Shown: piece after piece, positions 8,048 through 16,904 of the stretch
Position numbering within the stretch: position 1 is the stretch's first letter
How the letters are laid out: each line of letters begins with the position of its first letter
Source of the DNA: Pluralibacter gergoviae ATCC 33028 = NBRC 105706
Lineage (GTDB): Bacteria > Pseudomonadota > Gammaproteobacteria > Enterobacterales > Enterobacteriaceae
Assembly: GCF_001598855.1 (NCBI RefSeq)
Contig: NZ_BCZS01000010.1
Span: 62,001-126,000 of the forward strand
Length of the DNA: 64,000 nt
Direction: 5' to 3'
Notes under the pieces: model-generated
Seen by the model: only the letters and a program-made list of their open reading frames with translations
The model's database searches: none
What the model was told of the DNA's origin: nothing
Translations under genes and position numbers: made by a program

Positions 8048-8878
8048 TTAGCTGTTGATAAAGGCCAGCAGGTCGGCGTTGACCCGATCGGCGTGGGTGG
8101 TCGGAATACCGTGCGGCGCACCTTCATAGGTGTTAAGCGTACCGTTTTGCACCAGTTTCGCCGACAACGCGCCGGAGTCGGCGTACGGCACCACCTGATC
8201 GTCATCGCCGTGGATCACCAGTACCGGAATGGAGATACCCTTCAGATCTTCGGTGAAGTCAGTCTGGGAGAAAGCGACTATCCCGTCGTAATGCGCCTTT
8301 GCACCGCCCATCATCCCCTGGCGCCACCAGTTATAGATAATGGCGTCGGAGGATGCTGCGCCGGGGCGGTTAAAGCCGTAGAAGGGACCGGCGGGCACAT
8401 CGTAGTAGAACTGCGAGCGGTTTGCCGCCAGCTGGGCCTGCATATCATCGAACACCGATTTCGGCGTGCCCTGCGGGTTGCCGTCGGTTTTCACCATCAG
8501 CGGTGGCACCGCGCTTATCAGCACTGCTTTCGATACCCTGTCCTCGCCGTAGCGGGAAATATAGCGCACCACCTCGCCGCCGCCGGTGGAGTGACCGACG
8601 TGCATCGCGCCCTGGACGCCAAGTTGCTCAACCACGGCCGCAACATCGTCGGCGTAGTGGTCCATATCGTGCCCGTCCCACACCTGGCTGGAGCGGCCGT
8701 GGCCGCGCCGGTCGTGGGCGACGACCCGGAAGCCTTTGTTAACGAAGAACAGCATCTGCGTGTCCCAGTCGTCGCCGGAGAGCGGCCAGCCGTGATGGAA
8801 GAAAATGACCTTTCCCTCTTTTGGCCCCCAGTCTTTATAGAAAATCTCAACGCCGTCTTTGGTGGTTACGTAACCCAT
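8048..8878 (-). CDS. Alpha/beta hydrolase, non-haem chloroperoxidase/arylesterase type
   Basis: 276 residues starting MGYVTTKDGVEIFYKDWG after a CGGGAG ribosome site. Oxyanion-hole HHGWPLSGDDWD, HDRRGHGRS, nucleophile elbow GHSTGGGE with Ser97, acid in VIHGDDDQVVP (about Asp226) and His256 in APHGIP form the catalytic triad. This is the signature of the cofactor-free haloperoxidase/arylesterase group (bromoperoxidase-like). The open frame continues 50 codons upstream to 9028, but those residues are not family-like, so the shorter start is used. Convergent with the MerR gene; a GC-rich hairpin (8023-8042) lies between them. Natural substrate unknown. Confidence 0.82.
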   Translation of the reverse strand: MGYVTTKDGVEIFYKDWGPKEGKVIFFHHGWPLSGDDWDTQMLFFVNKGFRVVAHDRRGHGRSSQVWDGHDMDHYADDVAAVVEQLGVQGAMHVGHSTGGGEVVRYISRYGEDRVSKAVLISAVPPLMVKTDGNPQGTPKSVFDDMQAQLAANRSQFYYDVPAGPFYGFNRPGAASSDAIIYNWWRQGMMGGAKAHYDGIVAFSQTDFTEDLKGISIPVLVIHGDDDQVVPYADSGALSAKLVQNGTLNTYEGAPHGIPTTHADRVNADLLAFINS

Positions 8879-9305
8879 GCCGTTACTCCCGTCAGTGTAA
8901 TCGCTGAAGATGGCGCTTTTTCGCGCCTGGATTGGAGACAGTAGCCGCCGGAGAGGTTCGGCAATTGCCGCAGTCCTGCCGGAGCCAGCCATGGGGAAGT
9001 ATAGGTTTGAAGTTGGGTTTAAGGTCAATGGCGGGTTACCGGAAAAGCGGCCATGTTTTCATGCGTGAAGAGGGGGGTTATTTGCCGCTACCTTCAGGCC
9101 CGCTGCAGCAGGCACATCGGCAGTGAATGAGAGAGTTGCGGGGGCGGACAACAATAACGTCATATTTTACGATATAATTGCGCACTCCTCTCTGTTTACG
9201 ATTATATTGCCATGTTGATAGCAAGGTTATTGATGGGGCCGTTCCCGGCCTTATCAGGCAGGTTGTTTTTGGCAACCCGGTTCACGGGATGGAAATAAAA
9301 CAGCG
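8879..9305. other. Intergenic region between the hydrolase and the diguanylate cyclase
   Basis: 427 bases with no gene I can support. A TATAAT hexamer at 9173-9178, about 128 bases before the diguanylate cyclase start, may be its -10 element, though no good -35 partner is visible. Short open frames here lack ribosome sites and family features. Confidence 0.4.
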
Positions 9306-10307
9306 ATGAAACAGCATGTTAATTCAGCGATTTTGGGGTTCAGTGAGCAAAATCTGCACACTCTACTCGAACTCATTAGCGATGGTATCTGGGACTGGAA
9401 TGCAAATACGGGCGCAGTCTATCGTAATCCAGGCTGGTACAGCATGCTGGGTTATCCCCGTGATTCCCTTTCCGGGACGGTGGGAACATGGGAGAACATT
9501 ATCCATCCTGATGATTACCCGCGCGTTATGGAACACTTCAGGCGCTGCATAACCCAGGACGAGCAATATCAAATTGAATATCGGTGCCAGTGCCGGAATG
9601 GAACGTACCTGTGGATTGAAGACCGCGCTCGAATCATTGCCCGCAATCCGGATGGCTCTGTCGCCCGAATGCTGGGTGTCCATAAAAATATTGATGCGGC
9701 AAAACGTCTTATCCTAAATTTACAGCAGAAAAATAAATCCCTTGAAACTATTATCGCAGAGCGTACTGCTGAGTTATTGGTTCTCAATCAGCAGCTGCAG
9801 CATCGGCTGAAAGAATACAAAATATTGCTGGAACGCGATCCGCTGACGCTGGCCGCAAACCGTTACGGGCTTGAAAGAGCCCTTTCCGAACAGTGCGAAA
9901 GGGCGCGTCTCTTTCGCCAGCCGCTCTCAGCGATCGTGCTGGATGTCGATGATTTCAAGGAGATCAATGATAAGCATGGCCATCTCTTCGGCGATACCAC
10001 GCTGATAAAAATCGCAGACTGCATTCGCAGCAGCCTGCGTGAAAAGGACGTTGTCGCCCGATGGGGCGGAGATGAGTTTGTGCTGGTGTTGCCGGAGACC
10101 GCGCATGAAGAGGCGGAACAGGTTGCCTGTCTGATTCAGAGGAACGTCAATCAAATACGGCAACCCGATGAGCAGCAAATAAAGCTGACCCTGAGCTTTG
10201 GCGTTGTTCAGTTTTGCGAAAACGAAACGCAAATTGATTTTCTTGAGCGGGCCGATAAGGCGCTGTACCGTGCCAAAGGCGCGGGCAAAAACAGCATATC
10301 CAGATAG
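9306..10307 (+). CDS. PAS-GGDEF diguanylate cyclase
   Basis: 333 residues. Residues 16-130 are a PAS_3-type fold (GIWDWNANTGAVYRNPGWYSMLGY, IIHPDD, YRCQCRNGTYLWIEDRARI). A coiled-coil linker (about 131-175) leads to the GGDEF domain (about 178-333), with RDPLTLAANR, LDVDDFKEINDKHGH and the intact active site GGDEF at 254-258. The inhibitory I-site RxxD (R245-D248) is present, so the enzyme should be subject to product inhibition. No membrane segments, so a soluble, PAS-sensing enzyme that makes cyclic di-GMP. It stands alone; no phosphodiesterase or output protein adjoins it. Confidence 0.9.
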   Translation: MKQHVNSAILGFSEQNLHTLLELISDGIWDWNANTGAVYRNPGWYSMLGYPRDSLSGTVGTWENIIHPDDYPRVMEHFRRCITQDEQYQIEYRCQCRNGTYLWIEDRARIIARNPDGSVARMLGVHKNIDAAKRLILNLQQKNKSLETIIAERTAELLVLNQQLQHRLKEYKILLERDPLTLAANRYGLERALSEQCERARLFRQPLSAIVLDVDDFKEINDKHGHLFGDTTLIKIADCIRSSLREKDVVARWGGDEFVLVLPETAHEEAEQVACLIQRNVNQIRQPDEQQIKLTLSFGVVQFCENETQIDFLERADKALYRAKGAGKNSISR

Positions 10308-10542
10308 GCCAATGTTTATCCTGTCGGGTCGTCTGTTCCATCAGGTGCCGCGCTAACGGGTCAACGATTTTCTCGCCTTAAATCGGCGCAACGGGTCCTG
10401 ATGCCGCGGCGGTTGAGAAACGTCATCGGATTAAAAATGCGGTGGGCGTCGTGCCATTGATGTAACCCCGGGTGAGCAGGGCGGGCGAGGGAGAGTGGTC
10501 GTCGGGTTACATCCCCGTCCGCAGGCAGGCGGGGAGCGGACA

Positions 10543-11448
10543 TCAATTATTTCGTTCTAATGCCTCTCTACCCGCTTTGCTGAGGCAGCATGGTATGAGA
10601 AATGAAGGCATCAGGTGGCGGTCGATAAGCCAGCGATCGACGGAGAACTTACCTGCGCCGGAAATAACGAAACTGCCAAAAAAGACCAGCAACAGCAGAA
10701 TGTATTCCCAGCCGCCGTTGCTCAGGCCACCCGATGCCCGGATATTCCAGGTATAACCATTAAAGAAATGTCCACCATACTGATTGACGCTCAGAATATA
10801 TAAAAACCCGCCCAGACCCGCGAGGCGAGTCAGGAAACCGAAACCAAGACCAATTGCCAGCGCCAGTTCGCAGAGCCCGGCAAAAATCACATAGCTGCCG
10901 GTGTTGGTGTGCAGTCCATACCGGTAGAATACTTGTTCGAGGTGCTGGAAAGAGTCGTTGCCTGCAAATAGCTTTTCAGTACAGTGACCGACTTCGTTAT
11001 ATGCGAAGTAGATACGTACAAAGGTCATCTGCCACTGCATATCCCCAAGCCAGCCATCTTTCTTATAATGATTCTGGTCATTTCGCATACAGTCGAAAAA
11101 TTGAATGGCAAAGAAAAACATTCCAATGGAGCATATGACCATAATTGGTTTTACGTCGTTCATTGCGCCTACTCGCCAGGCGATCGCGAAGGGTAATAAT
11201 GACGTCAGGAAGCCGACAGAAAAGTTGCGTGGCATGACGGTTGTGCAAATAACTAAAGAGATAAGTAACAAAAGTGTCGTTGTATAAGCAGAGAAATCTG
11301 GGAGCTGATCCGATATAAAACCACAGTAAATCGCAATAAGTAATGCTATAAAGACGATTGCCGAGATTAATTTGTCCGGGACATACCGTGGTTTTAAGTA
11401 GGTTAACTCATTAATACTCTTTTGACTCACAACCCTGTCGTTTTTCAT
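10543..11448 (-). CDS. DoxX-like integral membrane protein with an extended N-terminal half
   Basis: 301 residues. The N-terminal half has about four hydrophobic segments (LISAIVFIALLIAIYCGFI, TTLLLLISLVICTTV, ICSIGMFFFAIQFF). The C-terminal half is DoxX-like: VRIYFAYNEVGHCTEKLFAG, YVIFAGLCELALAIGLGFGFLTRLAGL, GGHFFNGYTW, then GGWEYILLLLVFFGSFVISGAGKFSVDRWL. This is over twice the length of ordinary DoxX proteins. AT-rich relative to its neighbours, which hints at transfer. Isolated between the diguanylate cyclase (convergent) and a long gap. A CRP motif about 510 bases upstream could be in its promoter region. Function unknown. Confidence 0.65.
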   Translation of the reverse strand: MKNDRVVSQKSINELTYLKPRYVPDKLISAIVFIALLIAIYCGFISDQLPDFSAYTTTLLLLISLVICTTVMPRNFSVGFLTSLLPFAIAWRVGAMNDVKPIMVICSIGMFFFAIQFFDCMRNDQNHYKKDGWLGDMQWQMTFVRIYFAYNEVGHCTEKLFAGNDSFQHLEQVFYRYGLHTNTGSYVIFAGLCELALAIGLGFGFLTRLAGLGGFLYILSVNQYGGHFFNGYTWNIRASGGLSNGGWEYILLLLVFFGSFVISGAGKFSVDRWLIDRHLMPSFLIPCCLSKAGREALERNN

Positions 11449-12266
11449 TTTTTAACTCCGGCTATTTTTATCGCCAACAATTCCTATCTCATTACGGAGA
11501 TAGGTATTTTACTTAATGAAGTATCTATCATCGCTGACATGTCAGAAAAATATCTGGCCGGGAGCGGAATCAGAACATAATCATAACCCTCCGGTAATAC
11601 CATAGAATATATCGTTCAGGTTTGGCTTTATAGTTTATCCATCCTGGCGCTGTCATTAAAAGGCGCAGTTGTAATAAATACAGTGAAGGCGTTAAGAATC
11701 CCCACCTTTGCCTGAAAATAGTTATACAACGGTCCTTTGACTCATGAGATTATTAAGAGGTGTCGTTCATCCACCCATCGGAAAAAATCGGCCAATGCAT
11801 TTTTAATTAGCATTTTTATGATTACGTTGCGCGACTTTTATTTTATCGGGATTCGACCTCTCTTCTTGCCCATCCGTTCTGAACCCTTGAGCCTACAATA
11901 ATCCTCCGGGTAACGAGTTTCATTACGAAATTGAACGCCCGGTCAAATTTTGATCTGGCATGTGATGTTTGTCACATAATGACCATGAATCCCCTACCTG
12001 ATGAGAGGGTAGTCGGTGGTTACAATGCGCCTGGAATGCGCGTAATGTTAATATTTTACAACGAGTTAACACTTTGTTATCTCTGACAGTATCCGGTAAG
12101 GACATGTAAATTCTCGGTTATCCCCCCTGGCAATATAAATAGCGGCACCTTATACCGCTGCCAGACCACGCGTCCTCCTGCGGGGACGAGGATAACAAAA
12201 ACCACCGGGCGAGCAGCTGACAAACAGGGCCAGCGGCGCCAATACGTTTCACTGAAAAAGGTCAGC
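11449..12266. other. 818-base non-coding gap with a CRP motif
   Basis: No supported gene. It contains a hairpin with an 8-bp stem (CCTATCTC / GAGATAGG, 11483-11504) close to the DoxX-like gene's start, and the CRP motif listed separately. The DNA is AT-rich and the short frames in it lack ribosome sites. It could contain the leader of the DoxX-like gene, a small RNA or remnants of deleted genes. Confidence 0.5.
11961..11976. promoter_or_regulatory. CRP-binding site (perfect half-sites)
   Basis: TGTGA-TGTTTG-TCACA is an exact match to the CRP core TGTGA-N6-TCACA, flanked by A and T as in the extended consensus. On the plus strand a TACAAT hexamer at 12021-12026 would put the site about 64 bases before a start, near class I spacing. 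No gene lies downstream in that direction before the converging esterase end. Confidence 0.6.
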
Positions 12267-13235
12267 TTAGCGATGGAAATATTCCGTGAGAAACTCCCCG
12301 GCTCTCTGTATTGCGGCATCCGTAACGGGCAGTACGCCAGCCATTTCGATAAAACCATGTACCATGCCGGGGTATTCGATATATTCCACAGCAACGCCGG
12401 CCTGTTGCAGCGCATCGCGATACGCACGCCCATCATCACGTAACACGTCACATTCGCCGGTGAAAATCAGCGCCGGGGGGAGCCCTGTAAAATCCGTCGC
12501 CTGCAAAGGGGAAACCTTCGGATTTCGACGGTCAAAACCGACAACGAAAGGCTCTGACATTGCTTTCATCAGCGACAGCGTGAGCGGGGGGACCGTGCCG
12601 TTTTGCTCCCGGGAGGGGAAGGCGTCTCCCGACGGCGACAGGTCGGTAGAGGGGTAAAATAAAACTTGCGCACGCAATGTCACTTCCCCGGTCCGTAACT
12701 GCTGGCAGGCGACTGCGGCCAGGCTGCCTCCCGCACTGTCGCCCGCCACCGCTATCCGGGAGGCATCAAGTCCCAGTTCATCTGCGTGGGCTGCCAGCCA
12801 TCGGATCGCGGAAACCACATCGTCAGGCCCGGCTGGGGCCGGATGTTCAGGCGCGAGGCGGTAATCAACGGCCAGAACAGGATAACCTGTTGTACGTGCA
12901 AATCTGCGACAGACTCTGTCATGACTATCCAGATCTCCCTCACTCCAGCCGCCGCCGTGCAGATAAACGGTTACCGGCAGCGCTTCATCTCCTGGAGGAT
13001 CGGGCTGATAAAGACGTAAAGGAATCGCGTGGGGACCTTCCGTCACCTTTAATGCTGTTACGGCGTGGACAGCTAATGGCTCTCCTCCCAGCATGTTCCC
13101 TATCTGCTTGTATGCTTTACGCATTTCTGGAATGGTCAATGTTTCCAGAGGAGGAATAGTCTTGTCTGCCATCAGGGCCAGCATTTTTTTAACATCAGGG
13201 GATAAACGGGAAATTGCAGCAGGATTAATCGCCAT
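12267..13235 (-). CDS. Alpha/beta hydrolase of the hormone-sensitive-lipase family (acetyl esterase type)
   Basis: 322 residues from the ATG preceded by CCGGAG; a longer frame to 13313 adds 26 residues without homology. The oxyanion-hole motif HGGGW is at 93-97, YRLAPEHPAPA follows, the nucleophile elbow GDSAGG has Ser167, and the acid/base pair lies in TGECDVLRDDG and PGMVHGF. This combination defines the HSL/Aes family of cytoplasmic carboxylesterases acting on short acyl esters. Transcribed alone, with a non-coding gap downstream. It is not a close Aes orthologue, so no symbol is given. Confidence 0.85.
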   Translation of the reverse strand: MAINPAAISRLSPDVKKMLALMADKTIPPLETLTIPEMRKAYKQIGNMLGGEPLAVHAVTALKVTEGPHAIPLRLYQPDPPGDEALPVTVYLHGGGWSEGDLDSHDRVCRRFARTTGYPVLAVDYRLAPEHPAPAGPDDVVSAIRWLAAHADELGLDASRIAVAGDSAGGSLAAVACQQLRTGEVTLRAQVLFYPSTDLSPSGDAFPSREQNGTVPPLTLSLMKAMSEPFVVGFDRRNPKVSPLQATDFTGLPPALIFTGECDVLRDDGRAYRDALQQAGVAVEYIEYPGMVHGFIEMAGVLPVTDAAIQRAGEFLTEYFHR

Positions 13236-13629
13236 AAGAAGTCTCCGGAGATGATTCGGGCCTAACGACGGGCATGTCAGAGCAAGGTAATGCTCATAAC
13301 GGTTGCAATCCATAACGCATTCAATATAGCCATAATAGTTTATGCTGATGCAATACCTTATTGGTATCGCGGCGTATTCATGCGCGGCGAAAACATTCCT
13401 GAATTATTTTTTACATCAATGGCAAGCCTGTCGAGTTTTCCCGGATTATTGAGAGGAGAGAAGATGAGTGTTGATGTAATATGAAGCTTTCATGGTTATA
13501 CATTAATAATCCAGTCTACGAAAATCCGTGGATTTCATTGAATAATCATGCCCAGTATTGGTGTGGAATGAGCATTAAAAAGCCCATATATATAATGGGC
13601 TTATGAATATTATTGGTCTGTTGTGGAAT
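13236..13629. other. Spacer between the esterase start and the yicC end
   Basis: 394 bases containing the esterase leader and, at its right end, the yicC terminator. AT-rich; nothing else supported. Confidence 0.4.
13577..13602 (-). terminator. Terminator of yicC
   Basis: On the minus strand an AAGCCCAT/ATGGGCTT stem with an AT-only loop runs into CTTTTT, 28 bases past the yicC stop. Placement and T-tract fit a rho-independent terminator. Confidence 0.65.
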
Positions 13630-14493
13630 TTACTCGATATTCTGAATCTGTTCCCGCATCTGCTCAATCAGCACCTTCAGCTCAATCGCCGAGGTCGTCA
13701 CCTCAGTATTGATCGACTTCGACGCCAGGGTGTTCGATTCGCGGTTGAACTCCTGCATCATAAAGTCGAGGCGGCGGCCGACGGCCTCTTTCTTCTTGAG
13801 GATGTTCCAGGTCTCTTTGACGTGGGCCTCCAGCCTGTCCAGCTCTTCGGCGACGTCGATGCGCTGGGCCATCATCACCAGCTCCTGCTCCAGGCGGTTA
13901 TTCTCCAGCTGCACCTGGGCCTCTTCCAGCTTGGCCACCAGGCGCTCGCGCTGCCACTGCAGGATCTCAGGCATATGCGCGCGCACTTTGGCGACTTCGG
14001 CGCTGACGCCGTCGAGGCGCTGTTCGATAAGCGCCTTCAGGGCCTGGCCTTCGGTTTCGCGGGCGACGATGAAGTCGTCCAGCGCGCCGTCCAGCGCGGT
14101 GAGGATTTCGGCGGTGATGGCGTCCAGATCCTGCTCCTGAGCGGCCATGACCCCCGGCCAGCGCAGAATATCGACCGGATTGATTTCACCCTCGTCGCTC
14201 TGCATCTTGACCCAGTTGGCGGCGTTGACCAGCTGCTTTGCCAGCTTCTCGTTGAGGATAAGCTCGCCCTGGGCGCTGGGGTCCTGTTCGAAGCGCAGGG
14301 TGCACTCCACCTTGCCGCGGGTCAGGCGGGTGCGCAGGCGCTCGCGCACTACCGGCTCCAGGCTGCGGAACTGCTCCGGCATGCGGAAATAGGTTTCAAG
14401 ATAGCGCTGGTTTACCGAGCGCAGCTCCCAAGCGGCGCTGCCCCATGTGCCCTTGACTTCGCGGCGGGCGTAGGCGGTCATACTGCGGATCAT
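13630..14493 (-). CDS. yicC: YicC-family endoribonuclease
   Basis: 287 residues, the same length as E. coli YicC and matching it from MIRSMTAYARRE to LIEQMREQIQNIE. Conserved blocks include SVNQRYLE, RFRSLEP-like FRSLEPVVRERLRTRLTRGKVE and the C-terminal DUF1732 block VGRRLDFMMQEFNRE(S)NTLASK. YicC proteins are ribonucleases linked to stationary-phase survival and small-RNA turnover. Divergent from rph across a spacer that carries an ERIC repeat. The start is certain by alignment. Confidence 0.95.
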   Translation of the reverse strand: MIRSMTAYARREVKGTWGSAAWELRSVNQRYLETYFRMPEQFRSLEPVVRERLRTRLTRGKVECTLRFEQDPSAQGELILNEKLAKQLVNAANWVKMQSDEGEINPVDILRWPGVMAAQEQDLDAITAEILTALDGALDDFIVARETEGQALKALIEQRLDGVSAEVAKVRAHMPEILQWQRERLVAKLEEAQVQLENNRLEQELVMMAQRIDVAEELDRLEAHVKETWNILKKKEAVGRRLDFMMQEFNRESNTLASKSINTEVTTSAIELKVLIEQMREQIQNIE

Positions 14494-14585
14494 AGACGTT
14501 CCTGTTTTTAAAGGAGAGTGGGAGGATTATAGCCGCCGGGGCTATCACAGGATAGGAATAAGCGCCCTTTATCCGTATATACACG

Positions 14586-14695
14586 TCATCCTTCAAGTTG
14601 CCTCTTTGTTGGCTGCCCTTACTCACCCCGGTCACTTACTTGAGTAAGCTCCCGGGGACTCGCTCGGTTGCCGCCGCGATGCAACTCGAATGATT
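14586..14695. repeat. ERIC (enterobacterial repetitive intergenic consensus) element
   Basis: About 110 bp with the hallmark central dyad of ERIC/IRU elements: CTCACCCCGGTCACTTACTT followed by GAGTAAGCTCCCGGGGACTC, recognisable as the sequence behind the classical ERIC primers. The ends (TCATCCTTCAAGTTGC and GCAACTCGAATGATT) are imperfect inverted repeats. It occupies the yicC-rph divergent spacer and ends 5 bases before the rph -10 element. Confidence 0.8.
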
Positions 14696-14700
14696 TTGTG

Positions 14701-14706
14701 TATAAT
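14701..14706 (+). promoter_or_regulatory. -10 element of the rph-pyrE promoter
   Basis: TATAAT, 37 bases before the rph start. The -35 region falls inside the ERIC repeat and has no strong TTGACA match. Confidence 0.5.
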
Positions 14707-14742
14707 GCGCAGCCACATTCGTTTGAAGCCGGAGAATTTCCT

Positions 14743-15459
14743 ATGCGTCCAGCAGGCCGTAGCGCACAGCAGGTGCGTCCCGTTACCCTGACCCGTAACT
14801 ACACTAAACACGCAGAAGGCTCCGTGCTGGTCGAATTTGGCGACACCAAAGTCCTGTGCACCGCCTCTATCGACGAGGGTGTGCCGCGCTTTCTGAAAGG
14901 CCAGGGCCAGGGCTGGATCACCGCCGAGTACGGCATGCTGCCGCGCGCCACCCACACCCGCAATGCCCGCGAAGCCGCGAAAGGCAAGCAGGGCGGCCGC
15001 ACTATGGAAATCCAGCGCCTGATCGCCCGCGCCCTGCGCGCCGCCGTCGATCTGAAAAAGCTTGGCGAGTTCACCATCACCCTCGACTGCGACGTTATCC
15101 AGGCCGACGGCGGCACCCGTACCGCCTCCATCACCGGTGCCTGCGTGGCGCTGGCCGACGCCATCAATAAGCTGATCGCCAACGGCAAGCTGAAGACCAA
15201 CCCGATGAAGGGCATGGTGGCGGCGGTATCCGTCGGCATCGTCGGCAACCAGGCGGTCTGCGATCTGGAGTATGTGGAAGATTCTGCCGCAGAGACCGAT
15301 ATGAACGTGGTGATGACCGAAGACGGGCGCATCATCGAGGTGCAGGGTACCGCCGAGGGCGAGCCGTTTACCCACGAAGAGCTGCTGGAGCTGCTGGCGC
15401 TGGCCCGGGGGGGCATCGAATCCATTATTGCGACGCAGAAGGCGGCGTTAGAAAATTGA
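14743..15459 (+). CDS. rph: Ribonuclease PH
   Basis: 238 residues, full length for this phosphorolytic 3'-exoribonuclease that trims tRNA 3' ends. Begins [20 protein letters not shown] and has the RNase PH blocks [18 protein letters not shown], the phosphate-contacting region [16 protein letters not shown], and [19 protein letters not shown]. The C-terminus is intact ([14 protein letters not shown]), unlike the frameshifted gene of E. coli K-12. The start follows GGAGAATTTCCT; upstream in-frame codons lie in the ERIC region. First gene of the rph-pyrE operon, whose translation couples to the pyrE attenuator. Confidence 0.96.
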   Translation: MRPAGRSAQQVRPVTLTRNYTKHAEGSVLVEFGDTKVLCTASIDEGVPRFLKGQGQGWITAEYGMLPRATHTRNAREAAKGKQGGRTMEIQRLIARALRAAVDLKKLGEFTITLDCDVIQADGGTRTASITGACVALADAINKLIANGKLKTNPMKGMVAAVSVGIVGNQAVCDLEYVEDSAAETDMNVVMTEDGRIIEVQGTAEGEPFTHEELLELLALARGGIESIIATQKAALEN

Positions 15460-15465
15460 TATTAA

Positions 15466-15490
15466 GGGCGACGCGGTCGCCCTTTTTTTT
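15466..15490 (+). terminator. pyrE attenuator
   Basis: A 7-bp GC stem (GGGCGAC / GTCGCCC) with a GCG loop followed by eight T residues, starting 7 bases after the rph stop. This is the known UTP-sensitive attenuator: ribosomes translating the end of rph close behind RNA polymerase prevent hairpin formation when UTP is low. Confidence 0.9.
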
Positions 15491-15519
15491 GTCCAGAGAG
15501 TGTAGAGAGGAGCGAGTCC

Positions 15520-16161
15520 ATGAAACCGTATCAGCGCCAGTTTATTGAATTTGCGCTTAACAAGCAGGTACTGAAGTTTGGCGAATTTACGCTGAAATCC
15601 GGGCGTAAGAGCCCCTATTTCTTTAACGCCGGGCTGTTTAATACCGGGCGCGATCTGGCACTGTTGGGCCGCTTCTACGCCGAAGCGCTGGTGGATTCCG
15701 CCATCGACTTCGACCTGCTGTTCGGGCCGGCCTACAAGGGCATCCCGATTGCTACCACCACCGCCGTGGCGCTGGCCGAGCACCACGAGCGCGACGTGCC
15801 CTACTGCTTTAACCGCAAAGAGGCGAAGGACCACGGCGAGGGCGGCAGCCTGGTCGGCAGCCCGCTGGAAGGTCGCATTATGCTGGTGGATGACGTGATC
15901 ACCGCCGGTACGGCCATTCGCGAGTCGATGGAGATTATCCAGGCCCACGGCGCGACGCTGGCGGGCGTGCTTATCTCTCTGGACCGCCAGGAGCGCGGCC
16001 GGGGCGAGATCTCCGCCATTCAGGAAGTGGAGCGCGACTACGGCTGTAAGGTGATCTCTATCATCACCCTCAAGGACCTGATTGCTTACCTGGAAGAGAA
16101 GCCGGAGATGGCCGACCACCTGGCGGCGGTGCGGGCCTATCGCGAAGCGTTTGGCGTATAA
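15520..16161 (+). CDS. pyrE: Orotate phosphoribosyltransferase
   Basis: 213 residues, identical in length to E. coli PyrE. Converts orotate and PRPP to OMP in pyrimidine synthesis. The PRPP-binding motif is present as [13 protein letters not shown], along with [16 protein letters not shown] at the N-terminus and the flexible-loop region [13 protein letters not shown]. Preceded by the attenuator hairpin and a GAGAGGAGCGAG ribosome site. Followed by a strong terminator shared with slmA. Confidence 0.97.
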   Translation: MKPYQRQFIEFALNKQVLKFGEFTLKSGRKSPYFFNAGLFNTGRDLALLGRFYAEALVDSAIDFDLLFGPAYKGIPIATTTAVALAEHHERDVPYCFNRKEAKDHGEGGSLVGSPLEGRIMLVDDVITAGTAIRESMEIIQAHGATLAGVLISLDRQERGRGEISAIQEVERDYGCKVISIITLKDLIAYLEEKPEMADHLAAVRAYREAFGV

Positions 16162-16167
16162 AAACGA

Positions 16168-16190
16168 AACCGGGCGGACGCCCGGTTTTT
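16168..16190 (+). terminator. Terminator of pyrE
   Basis: A 9-bp stem AACCGGGCG / CGCCCGGTT with a 2-base core followed by TTTTTC. It lies between the convergent pyrE and slmA ends and may serve both. Confidence 0.8.
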
Positions 16191-16191
16191 C

Positions 16192-16788
16192 TTACTGCAG
16201 CTGCGCGGCGACCAGCGGCCAGCGGATCTCAAAATCAGCCGTCGGGCTATACCTGAACTCGCTGCGCACGAAGCGCGACAGCATGCCCTCGCAGAAGGCC
16301 AGCAGCTGGCTTGCCAGCAGATTTTCGTCGGTGCTGTAGCCCTCGCCTTCGCGCATCTTCTTCTCGCGCAGCACCTGGCGCAGCTGGGCCTCAATGCGCT
16401 CGAACAGCTGGTTGATGCGCCCCTGCAGCCTGTCCTGCTCAAACATCAGCGCGTGGCCGGTGAGAATGCGGGTCAGGCCGGGATTGCGTTCACCGAAGCC
16501 GAGGATCAGCTGCACAATGAGCCGCAGGCGGGCAACAGTGTCCTTTTCATCCTTTAAAATCAGGTTGATGCGGGTGATCAGGCTATCTTCGATAAACTCG
16601 ATCAGGCTGTCGAACATCCTGGTTTTACTGGGAAAATGACGATACAGCGCCGCTTCGGAAACGCCTACCGACGCCGCCAGCTTGGCGGTGGTGATGCGTT
16701 GGCTGCCATCGCTGGATTCAAGCATCAGTGCCAGAGATTGAAGTATTTCTTCGCGACGATTCCGTTTCGCAGTTTGTTTTTCTGCCAT
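16192..16788 (-). CDS. slmA: Nucleoid occlusion factor SlmA
   Basis: 198 residues, same as E. coli. TetR fold with the helix-turn-helix [20 protein letters not shown] at about 33-54 and the all-alpha C-terminal dimer/FtsZ-binding domain. It binds SBS sites on the chromosome and blocks Z-ring assembly over the nucleoid. Convergent with pyrE, in the invariant pyrE-slmA-dut order. The start [15 protein letters not shown] matches the family. Confidence 0.96.
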   Translation of the reverse strand: MAEKQTAKRNRREEILQSLALMLESSDGSQRITTAKLAASVGVSEAALYRHFPSKTRMFDSLIEFIEDSLITRINLILKDEKDTVARLRLIVQLILGFGERNPGLTRILTGHALMFEQDRLQGRINQLFERIEAQLRQVLREKKMREGEGYSTDENLLASQLLAFCEGMLSRFVRSEFRYSPTADFEIRWPLVAAQLQ

Positions 16789-16904
16789 GTTTTAAAATAC
16801 CCCTGAAATAAACGCGCATCAGACGGGCACCCGCACTGCGACCGCAACTGCCGTGTTGCGATGCGTTTTTACTTATTACGCAGTGGGGTACTCAGCAGGG
16901 CGAG

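Noticed and set aside
11840-11890. tRNA-like 3' end on the minus strand (GGTCGAATCCC)
   Set aside because: Only a T-arm-like stretch is visible. No acceptor stem, anticodon arm or CCA could be folded, so it is not a tRNA or a clear attachment site.
12077-12451. Additional leftward frame downstream of the esterase
   Set aside because: Overlaps the esterase 3' end in another frame, with no domain and no ribosome-binding site.
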